64,000 nucleotides of DNA from Flavobacterium sp. LC2016-01 (GTDB lineage: Bacteria > Bacteroidota > Bacteroidia > Flavobacteriales > Flavobacteriaceae): assembly GCF_009711135.1 (NCBI RefSeq), contig NZ_WMIC01000005.1:62001-126000 (forward strand). The letters are read 5' to 3'. The notes beneath the pieces were generated by a model. The model saw only the letters and a program-made list of their open reading frames with translations. It did no database searches and was not told where the DNA came from. This document shows, piece by piece, positions 59,564 to 64,000 of this stretch; the stretch's first letter is position 1; each line of letters starts with the position of its first letter. The translations under genes and the position numbers were made by a program.

Positions 59564-61312
59564 ATGACAACTATGAAATCAATTTTAAATTTTGTGTTTT
59601 TTATCGTGACGGTCTCCTATACATTTTCACAGCAGAAAAGCACAACAAAATCAGAAGATCTAAAAAGTGCTTACGATATTCAGGACAGTGTAATGATCAA
59701 AACCCGAGATGGTGCTTTTATATCGGCAATAGTGGTACGAAAAAAAGGAATTGCCGCTCCCAAACCCGTCATACTTCAATTTACTATTTATGTTTCAGAA
59801 GGAAGAGATTTAAAATCTTTAAAAGCAGCAGCCGACAATGATTATGTTGGTGTAATTGCGTACACAAGGGGAAAACGCTTTAGTCCTGGCGAAATATTTC
59901 CATATGAAAATGATGGTAATGATGCCTATGATGTTATCGACTGGATCAGTAAACAAAAATGGTGTGATGGCAGGGTGGGTATGTATGGCGGGAGCTATAA
60001 TGGATTAACACAATGGGCAGCATGCAAAAAAATGCATCCCGCTCTTAAAACTATAGTTCCTTATGTAGCCAACCGAGCAGGAATGGGTTTGCCAATGGAA
60101 AACAATGTTTTTATAAATCCCAATTATGAATGGTCGTTTTATGTTGGAAATAACAAATACCTGGATACAGTTGCGGGAAATGACAGGCAGCGTTTTAGAA
60201 AAATGCAGTTTAAATGGTGGGAAACAGGAGTGGCTTATAAAAGAATGGACAGCATCGACGGTACACCAAACAGACTTTTTCAAAGATGGATAAAACATCC
60301 CTCATTCGACGAATATTGGCAAAAAATGTCCCCATACAAAAAAGATTTTGCTCAAATAAATATTCCAATTTTAGTTATTGACGGCTATTACAACGATTCT
60401 CAAAATTCGAGTTTGTATTATGTAAGAGAACTTCAAAAGTACAATCCTAAAAACAATTTATATTTAATAATTGGTCCATACAGCCATTTTGGGGCTCAAA
60501 AAGGAGGTACGACGGAATTGAATGGTTATAAAGTTGATGCGGATGCTTTAATTAATACAAACAAAATAACCTATCAATGGTTTGACTATATTTTTAAAAA
60601 TAAACCCAAACCGGAAATTTTAAAAGATAAAATTAATTATCAAGTAATGGGAGCTAATGAATGGAGAAGCGTTGCGTCTATTGATAAAATGCACAACGGT
60701 TTTCTAACATTTTATCTGACCAATACTAAATCGGGCGATTTTTATTCATTGAATAACAAGAAACTAAGTAAAAAAGGGTATTTGCCACAAGAAGTTGATT
60801 TTGCTGATAGAGTGAATAGTAACAACTTTTATTACCCAGATCCAATTATTAACGAACAAATTGATACCACAAACGGATATGTTTTTATAAGCGATCCAAT
60901 AAAAGAACCTCTGCTGGTTAATGGTTCATTTTTAGGAGAAATTAAAGCCAGCATCAATAAAAAAGATATGGATATTGGAGTGACTTTGTACGAAGTAAGG
61001 CCTGACGGAACTTATTTTCATTTGGCTTATTTTATCGGACGTGCCAGTTATGCTAAAGATATTACCCAAAGAAATTTGTTGAAACCAGATACAATAGAAT
61101 CAATTCCTTTTTCGAACACGCATTTAGTAAGCAAACAATTAAGCAAAGGAAGCAGGCTATTAATTACATTGAATGTAAATAAAAATCCGTTTTCAGAATT
61201 AAATTACGGAACCGGAAAAATAGTCACCGAAGAAAGTATCAAAGATGCCAAAGAACCATTAAAAATAAAATGGTACAATGACAGTTTTGTGAAAATTCCA
61301 ATTTGGAAATAA
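59564..61312 (+). CDS. Secreted CocE/NonD-family hydrolase (X-Pro dipeptidyl-peptidase S15 type)
   Basis: 582 residues from the ATG at 59564 (MTTMKSILNFVFFIV); ATGs at 59510 and 59573 are alternatives, but a signal peptide ending SYTFSQ favours this region. The S15 alpha/beta hydrolase part has the nucleophile Ser in GMYGGSYNGLTQW, the acid in PILVIDGYYNDSQ and the His in IGPYSHFG. The C-terminal jelly-roll (VFISDPIKEPLLVNGSFLG, LRVNVNKNPFSELNYG-like region) is the X-Pro C-terminal domain. Substrate could be an ester, amide or Xaa-Pro peptide. Not overlapping the regulator upstream. Confidence 0.87.
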   Translation: MTTMKSILNFVFFIVTVSYTFSQQKSTTKSEDLKSAYDIQDSVMIKTRDGAFISAIVVRKKGIAAPKPVILQFTIYVSEGRDLKSLKAAADNDYVGVIAYTRGKRFSPGEIFPYENDGNDAYDVIDWISKQKWCDGRVGMYGGSYNGLTQWAACKKMHPALKTIVPYVANRAGMGLPMENNVFINPNYEWSFYVGNNKYLDTVAGNDRQRFRKMQFKWWETGVAYKRMDSIDGTPNRLFQRWIKHPSFDEYWQKMSPYKKDFAQINIPILVIDGYYNDSQNSSLYYVRELQKYNPKNNLYLIIGPYSHFGAQKGGTTELNGYKVDADALINTNKITYQWFDYIFKNKPKPEILKDKINYQVMGANEWRSVASIDKMHNGFLTFYLTNTKSGDFYSLNNKKLSKKGYLPQEVDFADRVNSNNFYYPDPIINEQIDTTNGYVFISDPIKEPLLVNGSFLGEIKASINKKDMDIGVTLYEVRPDGTYFHLAYFIGRASYAKDITQRNLLKPDTIESIPFSNTHLVSKQLSKGSRLLITLNVNKNPFSELNYGTGKIVTEESIKDAKEPLKIKWYNDSFVKIPIWK

Positions 61313-61327
61313 AGACTGCCATAAAAC

Positions 61328-61361
61328 AAAAGCCGAATCTTGTTAAGGATTCGGCTTTTTT
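61328..61361. terminator. Bidirectional terminator between hydrolase and pruA
   Basis: Perfect 12-bp stem AAAAGCCGAATC (61328-61339) / complement (61348-61359), 8-nt loop, T's beyond. A related TTGAAACTTGAAAC repeat follows at about 61378-61405. Confidence 0.82.
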
Positions 61362-61416
61362 ATAGATTAAGTTTCTAACTTGAAACTTGAAACATTTCTA
61401 AACTTGAAACTAAAAA

Positions 61417-63042
61417 TTAACCCAAAAACGGATATCTGTAATCTTCTGGAGTTACAAAAGTTTCTTTAATTGTTCTTGGAGAAGCCCAACGCAATAAGTT
61501 CAAGGCAGAACCTGCTTTATCGTTAGTTCCAGAAGCTCTTGCTCCACCAAAAGGCTGCATTCCAACAACTGCTCCAGTTGGTTTGTCATTAATGTAGAAG
61601 TTACCAGCAGCGTTTTGTAATTTAGTAGTTGCTACTTCAATAGCGTAACGATCTTGGCTGAAAACTGCTCCAGTTAAAGCATATTCAGAAGTAGTATCAA
61701 CTAATTCTAAAGCCTCTTCCCATTTAGCATCTTCGTAAACATAAATCGTGATAACTGGTCCAAATAACTCAGTTTCCATTGTAGTATATTTTGGGTTTGT
61801 AGTTACAATAACCGTTGGCTCAATAAAGTATCCAACAGATTTATCGTAGTTACCACCAACAATAATTTCAGCATCAGCATCTTTTTTAGCTTGGTCGATA
61901 TAACTCGCTAATTTATCAAAAGAACCTTCGTGAATAACTGCAGTGATAAAGTTTCCAAAATCTTCTGGAGAACCCATTTTCATTGATTTTACATCAGCAA
62001 TCAATTGTTCTTTTACAGCTGGCCATAAACTTTGCGGAATATAAGCTCTAGATGCAGCAGAACATTTTTGACCTTGGAATTCAAAAGCACCACGCGTAAT
62101 TCCTGTAACCACTTGTTTTACATTTGCGCTTGGGTGAGCAATGATAAAATCTTTACCTCCAGTTTCACCAACAATTCTTGGGTATGTTTTATAATTGTGG
62201 ATGTTTGCTCCAATTTTAGCCCAGATATCTTTAAATACGTGAGTTGAACCTGTAAAGTGAACACCAGCAAAATCACGGCTTGCTAAAATAGTATCCGTAA
62301 TCATTAAAGCGTCTCCAAAAACTACGTTGATAACGCCATCAGGAACTCCAGCTTCTTTGAAAACATCAAGAATGATTTTTGTAGAAAATACTTGGCTGTC
62401 ACTTGGTTTCCAAACCACAACATTCCCCATCATTGCAGCACTTGCAGGCAAGTTTGCAGCGATAGCAGTAAAGTTGAAAGGTGTAATTGCGTAAACAAAA
62501 CCTTCAAGAGGTCTATATTCTAAACGGTTCCAAACAGAAGAATCTGATTTTGGCTGATCGTTATAAATTTGAGTCATGAATTCTACGTTGTAACGTAAAA
62601 AGTCAATTAATTCACAAGAAGCATCGATTTCTGCTTGGTGAATATTTTTAGATTGACCAATCATAGTTGCAGCATTAATACGAGCTCTGTAAGGACCAGC
62701 GATTAATTCAGCAGCTTTTAAGAAAATAGCAGCACGCTGTTCCCATGCCATATTTGCCCATGCTTTTCTTGATTCAAGAGCATTTGCAATTGCTTTTTCG
62801 ATATGTTGTTTTTCAGCTAAATGATATTTTCCAACAATATGTTTATGATCATGTGGTGCTGTAATGTTTCTTGTGTTTCCAGTTCTGATTTCTTCGTTTC
62901 CAATATATAAAGGAACGTCAATTTGAGAATTCCACAACGTAGTATAAGCTGCCTGAACAGCTGCTCTTTCTGGTGAGTTCGGTGCGTATCCTTTTACAGG
63001 CTCGTTTACCGCTTTTGGTACATGAAAAAATCCTTTAAGCAT
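61417..63042 (-). CDS. pruA: 1-pyrroline-5-carboxylate dehydrogenase
   Basis: 541 residues of the aldehyde dehydrogenase superfamily. The nucleophile Cys lies in FEFQGQKCSAASRAYIP, the general-base-type Glu in RIVGETGGKDFIIAHPSA, with cofactor-side VVWKPSDSQVFSTK. The N-terminal start GFFHVPKAVNEPVKGYAPNS and the C-terminal GGARASGTNDKAGS match the L-glutamate gamma-semialdehyde dehydrogenases. It oxidises the semialdehyde from proline to glutamate using NAD. No proline dehydrogenase gene is in the window. It has its own promoter. Confidence 0.95.
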   Translation of the reverse strand: MLKGFFHVPKAVNEPVKGYAPNSPERAAVQAAYTTLWNSQIDVPLYIGNEEIRTGNTRNITAPHDHKHIVGKYHLAEKQHIEKAIANALESRKAWANMAWEQRAAIFLKAAELIAGPYRARINAATMIGQSKNIHQAEIDASCELIDFLRYNVEFMTQIYNDQPKSDSSVWNRLEYRPLEGFVYAITPFNFTAIAANLPASAAMMGNVVVWKPSDSQVFSTKIILDVFKEAGVPDGVINVVFGDALMITDTILASRDFAGVHFTGSTHVFKDIWAKIGANIHNYKTYPRIVGETGGKDFIIAHPSANVKQVVTGITRGAFEFQGQKCSAASRAYIPQSLWPAVKEQLIADVKSMKMGSPEDFGNFITAVIHEGSFDKLASYIDQAKKDADAEIIVGGNYDKSVGYFIEPTVIVTTNPKYTTMETELFGPVITIYVYEDAKWEEALELVDTTSEYALTGAVFSQDRYAIEVATTKLQNAAGNFYINDKPTGAVVGMQPFGGARASGTNDKAGSALNLLRWASPRTIKETFVTPEDYRYPFLG

Positions 63043-63115
63043 GTTATTTAAAATTAGATTATTAGATAATTTAAAGTTAGAAAATTTGATTTGTTACGAA
63101 TAATCTAACGTTGCA

Positions 63116-63149
63116 CAAAAGTACAAAGGATAAATTAATAAATTGACAA
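63116..63149 (-). promoter_or_regulatory. Promoter of pruA
   Basis: On the minus strand TTG (63149-63147), 23 nt, perfect TACTTTTG (63123-63116); leader about 68 nt. Confidence 0.6.
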
Positions 63150-63195
63150 TTTTATGATTAAGATAACGATAAAAAAGACCGTTGTAAACGATGTC

Positions 63196-63582
63196 TTAAT
63201 TTAAAGCAAAAGGAGCACACATTCTAAAAGTAGGAACAATTACTTTGAATGTTTTAGTTGTTGTGAAATTGATCATATTAAAATGACCTTTCATAGCACC
63301 ATAAGGAGATGATAATAAACAGCCAGAGCTATAAGTGTGGTTTTCGCCCGGTTTTAAAACTGGTTTTTTGCCAATCACGCCTTCACCGTCAACAATATCT
63401 AAGTCGTTAAGCGAGTCAAAAATTTCCCAGTGACGAGAAGTTAACTGAACTGAATCTTTACTGTGATTTTCAATCGTAACTACGTAACTAAAAGCAAAGT
63501 GAATCTTGTAGTTCTTGAAGTAAGTACCTTCAAAACTAGTCAAAACCGATATTTTTATGCCTCTTGTAATCTGAGAAACCAT
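63196..63582 (-). CDS. apaG: ApaG protein
   Basis: 128 residues, the single Fn3/ApaG fold. Landmarks are FAFSYVVTIENHSKDSVQLTSRHW near the N-terminus, GEGVIGKKPVLKPGENHTYSSG in the middle and GAMKGHFNMI, the family signature, near the end. Although often named a Co/Mg efflux protein, its biochemical role is unsettled. A -7 element lies just upstream. Downstream neighbour pruA has its own promoter. Confidence 0.93.
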   Translation of the reverse strand: MVSQITRGIKISVLTSFEGTYFKNYKIHFAFSYVVTIENHSKDSVQLTSRHWEIFDSLNDLDIVDGEGVIGKKPVLKPGENHTYSSGCLLSSPYGAMKGHFNMINFTTTKTFKVIVPTFRMCAPFALN

Positions 63583-63615
63583 ACTAAAGTAGTATATACG
63601 TGTGCGTTATAGTTG

Positions 63616-63623
63616 CAAATCTA
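63616..63623 (-). promoter_or_regulatory. -7 element of apaG
   Basis: Reads TAGATTTG (perfect TAnnTTTG) on the minus strand, 34 nt before the ATG at 63582. Confidence 0.55.
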
Positions 63624-63661
63624 CGAAAAAAAATGATTGAAGTGAAAACGTTAACATTGTT

Positions 63662-64000
63662 TTAATTAACGATGTTTATTGAGTTTCCGTTTCCTTTTCC
63701 GATGACTCTTTGATAGCGGTCAGAACTTTCTTTGTAATAAACTAAGATGGTATATTCATTTTCAGTTTGATAGAAATTTCCATCAACTGCATTTTCATAA
63801 TCAATTACTCCTTTTTTGTCAGCAACTCTGTATTGAAAATTGGTAAAACCTTGCTTGATCATAACGGCTTTTTCAAACAATCCTTTGTCGGAGTTATAAT
63901 CCATTTTATATTCTGGCGAAAGGCTGTAATTGTTGAACATTCCAACAATGTAAATGTCTTTATTTAATTGAAAAGCAGGTGCCGAAAGACTAAAATAAAC
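63662..64000 (-). CDS. Type IX secretion system plug protein (DUF5103), C-terminal part
   Basis: The frame is open from the window edge at 64000 down to the stop at 63662-63664, so the 5' end is outside; the ATG at 63940 is internal. The about 112 visible residues (DIYIVGMFNNYSLSPEYKM, YENAVDGNFYQTENEYTILV, YKESSDRYQRVIG) match the C-terminus of the DUF5103 plug protein that closes the lateral gate of the SprA translocon. Its presence agrees with the T9SS-exported lectin-like proteins at 21575 and 23808. Assignment rests on the C-terminal third only. Confidence 0.75.
   Translation of the reverse strand, partial: VYFSLSAPAFQLNKDIYIVGMFNNYSLSPEYKMDYNSDKGLFEKAVMIKQGFTNFQYRVADKKGVIDYENAVDGNFYQTENEYTILVYYKESSDRYQRVIGKGNGNSINIVN

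Overview
The window looks like one contiguous chromosomal segment of a Flavobacteriia genome, most likely Flavobacterium. Three things support this: AT-rich coding sequence; many TAnnTTTG (-7) elements of the Bacteroidota sigma factor, several with a TTTG/TTG element about 19-23 nt upstream; and typical family proteins (C-type-lectin proteins with type IX secretion type-B sorting domains, the T9SS plug protein DUF5103, DUF1573, DUF983 and PA2169 families, and a FolK/deoxynucleoside-kinase fusion). The genus is an inference; there is no rRNA in the window.

Layout. 1-3.1 kb: the proteostasis cluster tig (partial)-clpP-clpX. 3.1-7.9 kb: an L,D-transpeptidase lipoprotein, then a GlxA/AraC-type regulator divergent from an alternating run of small VOC and SRPBCC genes. 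8-14.3 kb: serB, an unknown membrane/coiled-coil protein, a GH3-family protein, a DUF2797 protein and a family 9 glycosyltransferase. 14.3-19.8 kb: AsmA-like protein, a secreted alpha/beta hydrolase and sppA. 20-30.2 kb: FolK-dNK fusion, YjbR-like protein, two tandem T9SS-exported lectin-like proteins, a SpoU-type RNA methyltransferase, a DUF1573 protein, mutS and a tRNA-Gly/tRNA-Leu pair. 30.3-37.9 kb: a DUF1508-like protein, an alanine-rich heptad lipoprotein, waaA, an aminotransferase-NTF2-galE operon, an EamA transporter, fabD and a DUF983 protein. 38-40.7 kb: an AraC regulator with YceI and pirin genes that share an upstream motif. 41.1-46.3 kb: the glyoxylate shunt (aceB, aceA) divergent from a RamB/ScfR-type regulator. 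46.3-51.1 kb: an operon of membrane protein, purT, DUF6370 and Crp/Fnr, then a U32 peptidase-family protein. 51.2-52.4 kb: two overlapping genes for small membrane proteins whose N-termini look like histone folds. 52.5-64 kb: PA2169 protein, aminotransferase, fatty acid desaturase, rsmG, an unknown protein, a LytS/LytTR two-component pair, an S15/CocE hydrolase, pruA, apaG and the C-terminal part of the T9SS plug protein.

Most genes are housekeeping. The accessory material is (i) the two-gene membrane histone-fold/HEPN-like module at 51261-52407, the best candidate for an undescribed system; (ii) several families of dispersed intergenic inverted repeats, one with conserved arms, a highly variable interior and compensatory changes in a terminal hairpin; and (iii) a few orphan genes (9554-10372, 48405-48893, 56571-57302). 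Regulatory structure is unusually readable: the aceBA/regulator intergenic region has a perfect 14-bp palindrome and an apparently leaderless regulator promoter, and the YceI and pirin promoters carry the same 18-bp motif at the same distance from the -7 element. No CRISPR array, insertion sequence, prophage or rRNA was seen.
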